42,222 nucleotides of DNA from Lachnospiraceae bacterium (GCA_017416505.1 JAFQCI010000040.1:1-42222), one strand, 5' to 3'; shown: positions 1 through 9,408, counted from the stretch's first letter. The notes: generated by a model from the letters alone, not told the origin. Made by a program: numbers and translations.

Positions 1-12
1 ACTGTACAGACA

Positions 13-105
13 GCACCAAAACACTTGCTGTTTTGGTGCGTAAGAACGTGATTCAGGAGTTCGCAGGCTCCTTTTGCGAAGCAAAACTCTAAATGAGCCT
101 GCGAA
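13..105. repeat. Two adjacent inverted repeats
   Basis: Positions 13-22 and 30-39 form a 10-bp perfect hairpin (GCACCAAAAC / GTTTTGGTGC). Positions 60-70 and 95-105 form an 11-bp perfect stem (TTCGCAGGCTC / GAGCCTGCGAA) that encloses a smaller hairpin at 72-77/81-86 (TTTTGC / GCAAAA). Neither is followed by a good T-run, so they are not clear terminators. The upstream gene lies outside the window. Confidence 0.7.
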
Positions 106-107
106 TT

Positions 108-140
108 GTTACTGTTTACGAGGCACGAGTGAACAGTAAC
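108..140. repeat. GTTACTGTT palindrome, copy 1
   Basis: A 33-bp palindrome whose arms are GTTACTGTT and AACAGTAAC around a loop containing CGAGGCACGAG. It is identical over its full length to the copy at 248-280. Related shorter copies occur at 23121-23140, 34314-34337 and 35014-35035. Confidence 0.85.
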
Positions 141-194
141 TATATTTTGTCTGGATTCGTCAAAATCCTCTTGTAATTTTCGTTAAAATATTAT

Positions 195-240
195 ACAATG
201 TCTTGAAATCTTTTTATTTTTAAGGATTTTAAGACATTGT
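195..240. repeat. 16-bp inverted repeat
   Basis: ACAATGTCTTGAAATC at 195-210 pairs with 225-240 with a single mismatch, around a T-rich 14-base loop. It lies between the two identical GTTACTGTT palindromes. No T-run follows directly, so a terminator role is possible but not shown. Confidence 0.7.
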
Positions 241-247
241 TTAGAAA

Positions 248-280
248 GTTACTGTTTACGAGGCACGAGTGAACAGTAAC
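248..280. repeat. GTTACTGTT palindrome, copy 2
   Basis: An exact second copy of the 33-bp palindrome at 108-140, placed about 55 bases before the argC start. The two copies frame the inverted repeat at 195-240. The rest of the 334-base leader before argC shows no other gene or clear promoter. Confidence 0.85.
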
Positions 281-334
281 TTTAGAAAGTCATTTTACAT
301 ACAGATTATTTACTATTAGGGAGGAAAGTTGTTT

Positions 335-1282
335 ATGAAAACGAAAATTTACATTGATGGTAGTGAAGGAACTACAGGTTTAAGAATAAATGAACGCTTT
401 CAAGGCCGTGATGATATCGAAATTCTTACGATACCAAGCGAACTTAGAAAAGATTTAAACGAAAGAAAAAAATACATAAATGCATCGGATATTACTTTCT
501 TATGCCTTCCGGATGCAGCTGCCATAGAAGCGGTGTCACTGGTAGAAAATGAAAATGTAAGAATTATCGATGCTTCCACTGCACATAGAACTGAAGAAGG
601 ATGGGCATATGGGTTCCCTGAATTATCAAAAGAGCATAAAGAAAAGATTATCAGTGGAAAACGTATTGCAGTACCGGGCTGCTATGCTTCAGGTTTTATT
701 TCTTTAGTATATCCTTTGGTTGCAGGAGGAATTTTACCGAAGGATTATCCGGTAAGCAGTTTTGCTTTATCCGGCTATAGTGGTGCCGGTAAGAAAACCA
801 TTGCTGTTTATGAAAGTGAAGACAGACCGAAGGAATTTGCTTCTGGAAGGGAATATGCTTTGACACAACAGCATAAGCATTTGAAAGAAATGCAAAAGAT
901 TACAGGCTTAGAAAGAACGCCATTGTTTTCGCCTATTATAGATGATTATTATAGCGGAATGGTGGTATCAGTTCCTTTATTTGCAGATATGCTGGCAAAA
1001 AAAGAAACACCAGAAAGTCTGTTGGCATATTATGCAGAGTATTATAAAGGACAAGAGTTTATTAAAGTAAGTACATCGGATGATGAAGTAGCAGCCAGTG
1101 GCTTCTTAGCCGGTAATGGATTGTCAGGCTGGGATGGATTGAAGATTTATGTAACAGGAAATGAGGAACGTATGGTGGTTTCTTCGCAATTTGATAACCT
1201 TGGAAAAGGTGCTTCTGGTGCAGCAATCCAGTGCATGAATCTTATGCTTGGATGCGAGGAAGCCAAAGGATTAAATTTGTAA
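335..1282 (+). CDS. argC: N-acetyl-gamma-glutamyl-phosphate reductase (short type)
   Basis: Catalyses the NADPH-dependent reduction of N-acetylglutamyl phosphate to the semialdehyde, the third step of arginine/ornithine synthesis, in the cytosol. The 315-residue protein has the nucleotide-binding start GSEGTTG (residues 9-15) and the catalytic cysteine in VPGCYASG (Cys116). Its length fits the shorter ArgC class rather than the roughly 345-residue class. I chose ATG 335 because GGAGG at 320-324 is 10 bases upstream; an in-frame TTG at 329 would lie only 4 bases from it. No other arginine genes are near, so argC stands alone. It is preceded by a stack of palindromes. The family call is firm; how the gene is regulated cannot be read here. 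Confidence 0.95.
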   Translation: MKTKIYIDGSEGTTGLRINERFQGRDDIEILTIPSELRKDLNERKKYINASDITFLCLPDAAAIEAVSLVENENVRIIDASTAHRTEEGWAYGFPELSKEHKEKIISGKRIAVPGCYASGFISLVYPLVAGGILPKDYPVSSFALSGYSGAGKKTIAVYESEDRPKEFASGREYALTQQHKHLKEMQKITGLERTPLFSPIIDDYYSGMVVSVPLFADMLAKKETPESLLAYYAEYYKGQEFIKVSTSDDEVAASGFLAGNGLSGWDGLKIYVTGNEERMVVSSQFDNLGKGASGAAIQCMNLMLGCEEAKGLNL

Positions 1283-1371
1283 AATGCACCATACTTTTTA
1301 CAAACCTCAGCTGGAACGTTTCTAACATTGCAAACGCCTAATATGAATTTACAGGGAAGGTGAGCAATATA

Positions 1372-2091
1372 ATGTCGACAGAACAGGAATTGAGAATAGC
1401 CGTATGTGACGATGAAAAAGACGATCTTGCAAAAATTATTTCTATGACCAAACAGATATTGCAAGATGAAAAGATTATACATAGTATTTCCGTTTATGAT
1501 AGTGCCAGCGCTCTACTTGCTGATATTCAGAATGGCACTTCATATCATATTCTGCTTCTTGATGTAATGATGGATGGAATGAACGGTATGGAGCTCGCTG
1601 CAGAATTGAGAAAACAGCACAATAATATGACGATAATTTTTATTTCCAGTAATCGTGAAATGGCATTGTGCGGATACGAGGTTTCCGCTGCGAGGTATCT
1701 TGCTAAGCCTTTGGATGAAAACAAGATGAAAGAAGCTTTGCTTTATAGTTATCATAACTGGCAGGATAAAAGAGAAATCCTGTTACCAACCAGTCAAAGT
1801 CAGCACAGGATTTTAATTTCGGATATTCAGTTTGTAGAAGCTTTAGGGCGTGAAACGAAATTTGTCCTTGAAAATGAGACGGTGGAATGCAAATATAAAT
1901 TTAATGAGATAGAAACAATGCTTCGGTCTCAGGTATTTGTTCTCTGTCATCGTTCGTTTATCGTAAACTTATCTTATGTCAAGCAAATTACCCGTTATGC
2001 GTTTTTATTAACGGGAGGGCAACATATACCTATCAGCAAAGGACGCTATTTGGAGATTTATAAAAAGTTTATTGACTATATTTCAAATTAA
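1372..2091 (+). CDS. LytTR-family response regulator
   Basis: A 239-residue AgrA/LytR-type regulator. The receiver domain (about 1-125) has the acidic pair Asp13-Asp14, the phospho-acceptor Asp64 in LLLDVMM and the conserved Lys112 in YLAKPLD. The C-terminal half (about 145-239) is a LytTR DNA-binding domain with the usual CHRSFIVNLSYV stretch. ATG 1372 is preferred over the in-frame GTG 1360 because AAGGTGAG sits 7 bases ahead of it. The likely partner is the GHKL kinase on the opposite strand: the two genes converge and their stop codons overlap at 2088-2091. That tail-to-tail arrangement is unusual for a two-component pair. Target genes are unknown; the lipoprotein at 4041 is one candidate. 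Confidence 0.9.
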   Translation: MSTEQELRIAVCDDEKDDLAKIISMTKQILQDEKIIHSISVYDSASALLADIQNGTSYHILLLDVMMDGMNGMELAAELRKQHNNMTIIFISSNREMALCGYEVSAARYLAKPLDENKMKEALLYSYHNWQDKREILLPTSQSQHRILISDIQFVEALGRETKFVLENETVECKYKFNEIETMLRSQVFVLCHRSFIVNLSYVKQITRYAFLLTGGQHIPISKGRYLEIYKKFIDYISN

Positions 2092-3932
2092 CATAAAGGA
2101 AATATGACATTAATCTTATATGTGTTGTGTGTGTGTTCAATATTGATTAATCCGTTATAGCGATTGGTAACATCATGAATGATTTTAAGACCAAAGCCAT
2201 GCTTTTGCATGTGTTCATTGCTTTCTTCTATGTTCTTTTCATTTGCGGCTGTTGAATTTTCACAACTAAAAGCAAAGAAGTTATTTTTAACATGCATATC
2301 CAGACGGATTGTTGGGGTTTCAATATTGGAATCGACAGTCGCAGTAATAGCATTATCAACAATATTCATTATCAATGAGCAAAGGTCTGCATTTGAGAGC
2401 GGAAGCTCCTTTGGGGCTTCGGTTCTTATCAGTTCAAGTTTGACTCCGGAATTTATTGCAGTATTCAATTTGCTATTCAGGATAATATCCAACATTTCAT
2501 TTCCGCTTTGTACAACAGGGCGGATTTTTTCGTTTTGCCCGATTAGTTCAGCCAAATATGATTTTACAGCTTCTTCGTTGCTTATTTTTTGCAGAGTGTG
2601 AAAATGCTTGTTCATATCATGGCGAATCATCATTACTTCCTGATGATGGCTTCGAAGATTGTGGTAACTTGCCAGACTCATCTTGTGAAGTTCTCTGGAA
2701 AGGCGGTTTTCGGTACGACGGTCTATTTCGTTTTGTATCGTTTCTACAATAGCACTAAATAACGTACAAATTGTAAATAATGTTGACAAACGGAAGTAGA
2801 TGTATGTAATCTGCCTGCCTTGTAATTCTAAAACTATATTTTGTATCTCCTGTGGATTGGTTATAAGAAGAATACTCCAATAAATAATGACAACTGTCAG
2901 GGACAGTGGAGCAAAAAGTCGGTAGAACCGATTTTCTTTTCGCCATAATGTAGTACCTAATACCAAAATTGTCAGGAAGGCAATGCTAATAATCCATTCT
3001 GACAGCAGACCACTTAGAAAACTTAATAGTGTGTTAGTGGTTTCGGGGGCGAAACATAAGGTTGCTCCATAACCAATTAGTGATACAACATAGATACAAA
3101 CAAGACCCCACATGAGTTTTTTATATCTGCCGGCTTTAGTGATTAGGAAAATCAGTAGTGCCAGTGCAGAAAGCATACGACATATTCCGGCTATGTTATA
3201 GGATGATGGTCTAAAATAAGAGTCATAAAAGGTTGTTTTAAATAGTATCGATGTCATCCACAAAAATGCCACAAGGGCAGTGCAAAGAGCTCCTGTATTA
3301 TGATTGAATACAAAAGTAATAAGTAGTACTAAGCCTACAGCAAATGCCAATGTAGCTTGGATTGCGGTTGAAAAACTTTCTGCGATTAACCCGCTTTCAT
3401 AGGAAAAACCGCTGTATAGTATAACGTTACAGGGAATTGCCGTTAATGTATAAGTTTCGTAATAATCCGGTGTGGACTGTGCAATGGTCAAGGTCTTGCC
3501 TTGATAATCGGGTGGTAATGAAATAACAATTAGTTCGTCTTCATTGGATTCATCCATAGGCAATGTAAGATAGCCAATGCGATTATCCAGTTCCGGGCAA
3601 TCAGTATAAATAAGAGTATCATCCAGGAAAACGGCAATTGTAAATATGGAAGCATCAATCTGCAGAGTGGGATTATCAAGTTCTTCCTCTAATACTCTTG
3701 AGAAATAGAAGGTTTGTCCAAGTTCGATGCCTGAGTATCCACCGAAACCGTTAGGTATCAGTTCGGTTTTGTCCGTATGGGATTGTGTATAGACTGTCCA
3801 GCCTTTGTTATCATACTCTTCTTTTTCAAAATATATCACCTGCCTGTAATTTAATACAATAATGTTACTGAAAATATTAGCTTGTGTCAATTGCATTTCT
3901 TTCCCGTTCATGTCGTTTTTTTGACTTTTCAT
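2088..3932 (-). CDS. Membrane sensor histidine kinase, GHKL (AgrC-like) type
   Basis: A 614-residue kinase. Residues 1-185 look like a beta-rich sensing domain, about 190-400 hold roughly seven hydrophobic segments, and the C-terminal third is the kinase. The phospho-acceptor is His438 in IRHDMNKH, the N box is NIVDNA (about 523-528), and a glycine box KHGFGLKII follows. This matches the 7TM/DISM-like sensor kinases that partner LytTR regulators, and the regulator at 1372 converges on it. Odd point: an external N-terminal sensor should be preceded by a signal peptide or anchor, but none is visible after ATG 3932 and no ribosome site is obvious. The annotated N-terminus may therefore be wrong or shortened. 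Internal ATG codons at 3911 and 3896 do not solve this. Confidence 0.88.
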   Translation of the reverse strand: MKSQKNDMNGKEMQLTQANIFSNIIVLNYRQVIYFEKEEYDNKGWTVYTQSHTDKTELIPNGFGGYSGIELGQTFYFSRVLEEELDNPTLQIDASIFTIAVFLDDTLIYTDCPELDNRIGYLTLPMDESNEDELIVISLPPDYQGKTLTIAQSTPDYYETYTLTAIPCNVILYSGFSYESGLIAESFSTAIQATLAFAVGLVLLITFVFNHNTGALCTALVAFLWMTSILFKTTFYDSYFRPSSYNIAGICRMLSALALLIFLITKAGRYKKLMWGLVCIYVVSLIGYGATLCFAPETTNTLLSFLSGLLSEWIISIAFLTILVLGTTLWRKENRFYRLFAPLSLTVVIIYWSILLITNPQEIQNIVLELQGRQITYIYFRLSTLFTICTLFSAIVETIQNEIDRRTENRLSRELHKMSLASYHNLRSHHQEVMMIRHDMNKHFHTLQKISNEEAVKSYLAELIGQNEKIRPVVQSGNEMLDIILNSKLNTAINSGVKLELIRTEAPKELPLSNADLCSLIMNIVDNAITATVDSNIETPTIRLDMHVKNNFFAFSCENSTAANEKNIEESNEHMQKHGFGLKIIHDVTNRYNGLINIEHTHNTYKINVIFPLC

Positions 3933-3942
3933 GTCAAAGTGA

Positions 3943-3970
3943 TTGTTTTTTTTAAAATGTTTGCTATAAT
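3943..3970 (+). promoter_or_regulatory. Extended -10 promoter of the lipoprotein gene
   Basis: TTGTTT (3943-3948), a 16-base spacer, and TATAAT (3965-3970) preceded by TGC, an extended -10 element. It lies 70 bases before the lipoprotein ATG at 4041 and beside the start of the divergent kinase gene. Confidence 0.7.
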
Positions 3971-4040
3971 GACAAATGTGAAAAGGGTCGAATGTTTAGA
4001 AATCGGTTCGGCTTTGAAAAAATTTTTGGAGGGAATTAAA

Positions 4041-4757
4041 ATGAGATTATTGAAATGTTCACGTACAATGTTAGCTACAGTAGGGATGATGGCTTTGCTT
4101 TTAACAGCCTGCGGTAGCAAGGAAGAGTCAAACAAGGGAACAGAAGAGACAACAAAGGTAGCAGATGTTGCAAGCACAGAGAAGACAACAACAGCCGCTG
4201 AAGCAGAAGAGAAAACAACAGATGGTGATGCTTCAAATGATGCAGCAACAATCACAGAAGATGAAGCAATTAACTTAGTTAAGGCAGAAATGGGAGAAGA
4301 TTTTAGCTATATTCCTGCTGATGAACTTGAGGAGAAAGATGGTAGCCAGTATTATGTAATTTATGTTAAGCAGCTTTTAGATGAAGGTACTATGACAACA
4401 GTAACTACATATATGGTAAAAACTGATGGTTCAGAATTATTTGATAAATATGCGGTGGATTATACAGGTGAATATTATTATCCTGGTGAAATTGGAGAGA
4501 CAACATTTATTGTTTCAGAAGATGGTACTTTTGAGATGATTACAACCGGTGAAGTGAATCAGGTAGTTAGCGGAGGTTACAAGCTAGGAATTACTGATAG
4601 TGCAAGTGTTGTTAAATTATTATTGTATCCAAACAAGAATGTTGTAGATGGTGAGGAAATAGAAGTAGAAGATATCATAGAAGGTACAGCAGTGATTGAA
4701 GGTGATACGCTTACATTAACAATGGAAAGTGAAGATACAGTATTTACAAAAAGATAA
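4041..4757 (+). CDS. Secreted lipoprotein of unknown function
   Basis: A 238-residue lipoprotein. The signal peptide ends in the lipobox LLTAC with Cys24 as the acylation site. Residues 25-70 are a Thr/Glu/Ala-rich linker. The rest is an acidic domain with alternating hydrophobic residues consistent with beta-strands and an EDEAINLVKAE stretch like those of small Clostridia surface domains. ATG 4041 has TTTTTGGAGGG 7-8 bases upstream; the longer open frame back to 3882 is untranslated leader. The gene has its own extended -10 promoter and starts next to, and divergent from, the sensor kinase, so it may be a target or accessory of that two-component system (inference). No enzymatic motif is visible. 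Confidence 0.8.
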   Translation: MRLLKCSRTMLATVGMMALLLTACGSKEESNKGTEETTKVADVASTEKTTTAAEAEEKTTDGDASNDAATITEDEAINLVKAEMGEDFSYIPADELEEKDGSQYYVIYVKQLLDEGTMTTVTTYMVKTDGSELFDKYAVDYTGEYYYPGEIGETTFIVSEDGTFEMITTGEVNQVVSGGYKLGITDSASVVKLLLYPNKNVVDGEEIEVEDIIEGTAVIEGDTLTLTMESEDTVFTKR

Positions 4758-4786
4758 TTTATTGATAAAATAAGTAATTTTTTAAA

Positions 4787-4906
4787 ATGCCCTCAAAGAG
4801 TATGAACTATAGTGCATATTATAAATATGATGAGGAAACCTTCATACAATTACAATATACAGTGGATGCCGGACGGATTACACTGAATTGCAAGGGAAGA
4901 TACTAA
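4787..4906 (+). pseudogene. Short reading frame, probable gene remnant
   Basis: A 39-codon frame (MPSKSMNYSAYYKYDEETF and onward) starts 30 bases after the lipoprotein stop and has no ribosome site. The composition is protein-like, with alternating hydrophobic residues resembling a beta-rich C-terminus. It may be the tail of a lost gene or chance. Apart from this, 4758-5060 shows nothing I can assign. Confidence 0.3.
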
Positions 4907-5067
4907 AATTTATCTATTCTTTTTTTAAGTGCTTGGATTGGAATCAATGAAAATATTCATAAATTGTTTACAATTTAAACATACTTTTGACTTAATTTCA
5001 TAGTATGATAACTCATGTAGACAAGCAAAATATTTTTTTTGATTCTCTCTCCCCCTCATTTTATGAA

Positions 5068-5116
5068 AGAGTCATCATGTTTATGATTGAAAAATTTTAA
5101 ACATGATGGCTCTTTT
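5068..5116 (+). terminator. Rho-independent terminator
   Basis: A long stem of GAGTCATCATGTTTA pairing with the complementary arm ending in CATGATGGCTC, followed by TTTTT. It sits more than 300 bases after the lipoprotein stop and before the permease promoter region. It either ends a long 3' untranslated region or a short RNA carrying the pyrimidine-rich tract at 5042-5060. Confidence 0.75.
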
Positions 5117-5156
5117 TACGTACTGTGAATATGATAAAAATATGATATACTAGGTG

Positions 5157-5183
5157 TTGGGGGTAAAAGGTATTTTGCCCCAT
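5157..5183. repeat. TTGGGGTCAAAA-type palindrome, copy A
   Basis: GGGGGTAAAA at 5159-5168 pairs with ATTTTGCCCC at 5172-5181. Over about 30 bases it is nearly identical to the reverse complement of the copy at 30240-30272. It lies just downstream of a TATGATATACT stretch that could be the -10 region of the permease gene. Confidence 0.8.
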
Positions 5184-5213
5184 GATGTATACCAAATTTC
5201 AGGAGAGTGTGTC

Positions 5214-6569
5214 ATGGACTATTTTAATCTTAAATTTCACAATACAACGGTAAAGAATGAAATCTTTGCGGGGATTGCCATGTTTATGGCAATGTCTTAC
5301 ATACTGGTTGTAAATCCTACCATACTGTCCTCGACAGGAATGGACTATAATGGTGTATTTCTTGCTACGGTATGCGTATCAGGATTTACTACCATTGTTT
5401 CCGCGTTTTATACAAGACTTCCTATTGCACTGGCACCAGGCCTTGGGATTGCCGGCATTTTTGCCGGACTTGCAACTGGTCCTGATGCAGTAAAGTGGCA
5501 GGTACTGATTTTAGCTACATACACTGCTGGAATTTTGATATGTGCCTTTGTAAAATTTTCCATATACGACAAAATCATGGAGATAATTGATGATGATTTT
5601 AGAGGAATGGTGATGTCCGGGATTGGGCTGGCTCTGTTTTTATATGGAATCAGCACCACAGGACTTATTAAAAAACAAAATGGTATATATATTTATGGAA
5701 GCATAGACATTGTTCCGGTGGTTATTACGGTAATCAGTCTTTTCCTTATCTATTTGATGAAACGATATAACAAAAAGGGGTTTGTGCTAACCGGATTGTT
5801 AGTGGCATATGTTTTGAGTATCTGTGTAAGTTATTATACTGCATACAGGCAGACAGGTATTTCGGTGAATACATATCTTGGGGAAATTTTTTCATTTTCC
5901 TACAATGTTACAGATATCAAGAAGGTTATGTTTGCATTTCCTGATATTTGTGAGATTATTTACGACAAAAAAACACTCATACAGTTTATTCATGCAGTCT
6001 TTGTGTTTACAATGGGTCATTTTTTCGATGCCATAGGAACCAATATGTCTGCCTTTGATGCAATAAACAGTGATTTAGACCCTAGAATGAAGGAAACGGT
6101 AAGTTTAAAGCGAGTAATTACCGTAGATGGTGTCGGAAATGTTGTCAGTGGCATCATGGGAACCTCAACAGTCACCAGTTATGGAGAATCACTGGTAGGA
6201 ATTGTGAGTGGAGGAAAAACAGGAATTACAGCACTTACCACAGGTTGTTTGTTTTTGTTGTGCTTTTTCTTTTCCCCATTGTTCACTTCCATGGCTACTT
6301 ATGTTGCTGCCCCGGCACTTATCTACGTAGGATTGGAACTGGTTTTAAGATTTAGGACATATAACAGGAAAAAAGTAGCATTTTTTATCTTTGGTTTGTG
6401 CCTGATAGCTTATGTTGGAGTGACCTTTAATATTGGTAATGCAGTTTTATATGGATTGATTGTTTATACTATAATGAAAATAAAAATAGAAAAGAAAAAA
6501 CCGGTGTCCTTTTGGTGGTTGATGCTGATATTTGCAGCAATTAATCTGGTTTTAGATTTTGTAGTATAA
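5214..6569 (+). CDS. NCS2-family purine permease (AzgA/PbuG type)
   Basis: A 451-residue polytopic membrane protein of the nucleobase:cation symporter-2 family, AzgA/PbuG branch, which imports hypoxanthine, guanine or adenine. Supporting stretches are an N-terminal [20 protein letters not shown], the [10 protein letters not shown] loop, and the family signature [20 protein letters not shown]. About twelve hydrophobic segments are visible. ATG 5214 is chosen because AGGAGAG lies 7 bases upstream; the open frame reaching back to 5154 crosses the palindrome and is leader. The hybrid kinase starts 11 bases after its stop, so the two are probably co-transcribed. No purine riboswitch is visible upstream. 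Substrate preference cannot be settled from sequence alone. Confidence 0.9.
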   Translation: MDYFNLKFHNTTVKNEIFAGIAMFMAMSYILVVNPTILSSTGMDYNGVFLATVCVSGFTTIVSAFYTRLPIALAPGLGIAGIFAGLATGPDAVKWQVLILATYTAGILICAFVKFSIYDKIMEIIDDDFRGMVMSGIGLALFLYGISTTGLIKKQNGIYIYGSIDIVPVVITVISLFLIYLMKRYNKKGFVLTGLLVAYVLSICVSYYTAYRQTGISVNTYLGEIFSFSYNVTDIKKVMFAFPDICEIIYDKKTLIQFIHAVFVFTMGHFFDAIGTNMSAFDAINSDLDPRMKETVSLKRVITVDGVGNVVSGIMGTSTVTSYGESLVGIVSGGKTGITALTTGCLFLLCFFFSPLFTSMATYVAAPALIYVGLELVLRFRTYNRKKVAFFIFGLCLIAYVGVTFNIGNAVLYGLIVYTIMKIKIEKKKPVSFWWLMLIFAAINLVLDFVV

Positions 6570-6580
6570 GGGGGAAGGAT

Positions 6581-9247
6581 ATGAGCTTGTTATTATCAGT
6601 ATTTTTTATCGCATCGGGAACTGTATCCTTCGTATTAGCAGTAAATAATATCATTCAGGAAGACAAACATCTGCCTGGAAACTGGTATTTTCTCTTTTTG
6701 GGTCTTTTCAGTTTTATCTGGTCCATAGGAATGGGAGTATTTATATTGCAGACAACGGAGGAAGGGGCATTTTTCTGGAGAGCCTTTTATCTTATCGGAG
6801 TAGTTGGAGTAATCGTCATGGCAGGCCTTTTGGTGGGAATATGGCTGAATATTCCACCTTTTTTCAAAAAAATAGCAGATATTTTTTATGTATTCGGTGC
6901 GTTGGTGGTGTACCCGATGGTTAGTGTCAGAAATTCTTGTGAATTTGTACTTACAGACTGCGGAATGTCATATTATACAGTGGAATACATTGGCCGCACC
7001 ATTTATAATGTGTATTTGGTTTGCTTTCTTATCATTGTGTGTTTGGAAATGATATATTGTCTTATACATAAGTCGAAGAAGAGGGAAATTGTTATGGCAA
7101 AGTCCTGCATTCTTGTGCTTGTAATCATTGGATTTGGTTTATTTATGGATACATTTACCCTTGGAGAACCACGTCCGGCATTTCCGGCAAGTTCCATTTG
7201 TCAGCCGATTGCAGTGCTCTTTGCTTATGTAATGTCCAGACGAACCAAAATAAACAATATCAGTGTACAAAACCTTTCGGATTATATCTATGCATCTGTA
7301 AATGTACCTATGTTGATAGTGGATGAAAATCATTATCTGAAAATATGCAATGCAAAAGCCGTTGATTTTTTTAATATGCCAGAAGAACTGTTAAAGTTGA
7401 AGACGTTGGATGAATTGTTTGATTTGCCCTTGATAACAGAGCCGGGAAAGGATGAATTATCCCAAACAATAGAATGTAACTGTGTATTAAATCATAGGGT
7501 GTGTAAGCTGGAAATTAGTCATGTTAAGGATAGCTACAATGAATTTATCAGCGATATTATTATGGTAAATGATATGACGGAAACTTACCGGATTATCGAG
7601 GAATTAAATGTGGCAAAAGAGGAAGCGATTCGCGCCAATAATGCTAAGAGTGCATTTCTTGCCAATATGAGTCATGAGATTCGTACACCTATGAATTCTA
7701 TTATAGGTATGAGTGAGATATTATTACGTGGAGAACTTGAGGATGAAACTGCCAGAAATGTGAGCCGGATTTATAATGCAGGAAAGAGCCTTTTGGAGAT
7801 TATCAATGACATATTGGACCTTTCTAAAATTGAATCAGGAAAATATGAGATAGTGAATGAAGAATATGATTTTGCTTCGGTGATATATGATGTAATCAGC
7901 CTGATTAAGATTAGAATTACAGAAGATAAGGTAAGTTTAAAATATGAAGCAGGTGCTTATGTGCCAAGTGTTTTATATGGAGATGCAATAAGGATAAAAC
8001 AAATTCTTATTAACATACTAGGAAATTCTGTAAAGTTTACAAAAGAAGGCTTTATTAAGCTAAGAATTGATAGTGAAAGGCTGGAGGGCAGAAAGTGTAA
8101 AATCATATTTAAAGTAATAGATACCGGTATAGGTATAAAAGAAGTGGATTATAATAAACTGTTTGAGGCATTTAATCAGGTAGATGTAAAAAAGAATCAT
8201 ATGGTAGAGGGAACAGGCTTGGGACTTGCCATAACTAAAAATCTTTGTGAACTTATGAATGGAAGCATAGAGGTGGAAAGTGTTTATGGAGAAGGAACCA
8301 CTTTTACTATGACGATGGAACAAGAAGTGGTAGACGAGACGCCTCTTACACTTACGGATAATTTGGAGGAAGGTGGGGAAGTACAAAAAAGTATATTTTT
8401 ACCGACCTACAATGAAAAAATGTCCCATAAGAGGATACTGGTGGTGGATGATAATGCTACCAATCTTATCATAGCGAAAAAGCTTCTTGAACCGTACAAA
8501 TTTGTAATAGATTTGGCATCCAGTGGGGAAGAAGCGATTCATCTTGTAAAAAACAATACATATTCTCTTATTTTTATGGACCATATGATGCCGGAGAAGG
8601 ATGGTATTGAAACTACCAGAGAAATCCGACAGCTGGAGCTTCCGTATTGTAAATCAGTACCTGTTGTTGCCTTGACTGCCAATGCAGTTTATGGTGCAAA
8701 ACAAGAATTAATATCTGCAGGTTTTGACGATTATGTTGCAAAACCAATTGATGTAAAACAGTTAGAAGAAGTTTTATATAAGTATATGACAATAGAAAAA
8801 CCGAAGTCCATCTTTATTAAGGGAATCGATGTGAAGGGTGCCATGGAAAGAATCCAGATAACGGAAGAAATATATTTGACCATACTTGAGACTTACTATG
8901 GGGATTTGCGAAAGAAACTTCAGCGGATTGAACAGGCAAAAAAGGAAGGGGATATCAAAAATTTTGTGATTGATGTGCATGGGCTAAAGTCAGCCAGTGC
9001 CTCCATTGGGGCGATGGAACTGTCAGAACTGGCAAAGGAACTTGAAATGGCAGGGAAAAAGGAACAGCTAGACTTTATAGAGCTACACTACGATGAGCTT
9101 GTCCGCAAAGCAAACGAGGTGGAAGCAAACCTCAAGGAGTTTTTTGCAGAAGAAACCGTAAACGGGGAAGAAAAAATGAGTACAGACTTCGGACAGCATA
9201 CTTTGGAACAGGAATGGAGAAAGGCTATTTTACAAGGAGAGACATAA
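6581..9247 (+). CDS. Hybrid histidine kinase: 7TM, PAS, HisKA, HATPase, REC, Hpt
   Basis: An 888-residue phosphorelay protein. Residues 1-220 contain about seven membrane helices (histidine-kinase 7TM type), 230-340 a PAS-like domain, and 350-580 the kinase with His365 in [20 protein letters not shown] and GTGLGLAI. A receiver follows with Asp667 in IFMDHMMP and Lys721 in VAKP. The tail is a histidine phosphotransfer domain with His800 in DVHGLKSAS. There is no DNA-binding or enzymatic output domain, so phosphate must leave from Hpt to a separate regulator that is not adjacent. The start has GGGGGAAGGAT 5-6 bases upstream. It sits 11 bases behind the purine permease, which suggests a link to nucleobase sensing or uptake (inference). 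Confidence 0.93.
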   Translation: MSLLLSVFFIASGTVSFVLAVNNIIQEDKHLPGNWYFLFLGLFSFIWSIGMGVFILQTTEEGAFFWRAFYLIGVVGVIVMAGLLVGIWLNIPPFFKKIADIFYVFGALVVYPMVSVRNSCEFVLTDCGMSYYTVEYIGRTIYNVYLVCFLIIVCLEMIYCLIHKSKKREIVMAKSCILVLVIIGFGLFMDTFTLGEPRPAFPASSICQPIAVLFAYVMSRRTKINNISVQNLSDYIYASVNVPMLIVDENHYLKICNAKAVDFFNMPEELLKLKTLDELFDLPLITEPGKDELSQTIECNCVLNHRVCKLEISHVKDSYNEFISDIIMVNDMTETYRIIEELNVAKEEAIRANNAKSAFLANMSHEIRTPMNSIIGMSEILLRGELEDETARNVSRIYNAGKSLLEIINDILDLSKIESGKYEIVNEEYDFASVIYDVISLIKIRITEDKVSLKYEAGAYVPSVLYGDAIRIKQILINILGNSVKFTKEGFIKLRIDSERLEGRKCKIIFKVIDTGIGIKEVDYNKLFEAFNQVDVKKNHMVEGTGLGLAITKNLCELMNGSIEVESVYGEGTTFTMTMEQEVVDETPLTLTDNLEEGGEVQKSIFLPTYNEKMSHKRILVVDDNATNLIIAKKLLEPYKFVIDLASSGEEAIHLVKNNTYSLIFMDHMMPEKDGIETTREIRQLELPYCKSVPVVALTANAVYGAKQELISAGFDDYVAKPIDVKQLEEVLYKYMTIEKPKSIFIKGIDVKGAMERIQITEEIYLTILETYYGDLRKKLQRIEQAKKEGDIKNFVIDVHGLKSASASIGAMELSELAKELEMAGKKEQLDFIELHYDELVRKANEVEANLKEFFAEETVNGEEKMSTDFGQHTLEQEWRKAILQGET

Positions 9248-9277
9248 AGAGGATGAAGGGACTGAAATTTAATTATT

Positions 9278-9305
9278 TACGGATTGAATATTTATTATAA
9301 ATCCG
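9278..9305 (+). terminator. Weak hairpin after the hybrid kinase
   Basis: ACGGATT pairs with AATCCGT (7 bp) around an AT-only loop, about 30 bases after the kinase stop. It has only a short AT-rich tail and no proper T-run. It may be a weak terminator separating the kinase from the polysaccharide cluster. Confidence 0.35.
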
Positions 9306-9408
9306 TTATATTATGAAATGGGAAAATAGGGAAAGTACTATTATTAAGAATACTTGCACATGACTTGGAAATTAAAAAAGTATAAATTTGATGGGAGATA
9401 GCTTTTGT

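Noticed and set aside
108..280. CRISPR array
   Set aside because: Only two identical repeats with a long palindromic spacer, no further units and no cas genes in the window.
329..334. TTG start of argC two codons upstream of the ATG
   Set aside because: It lies only 4 bases from the ribosome site; ATG 335 has better spacing.
4907..5213. Purine riboswitch ahead of the NCS2 permease
   Set aside because: None of the conserved purine aptamer blocks (TATA..loop pair, TCTACC) are visible; only the terminator and palindrome A are present.
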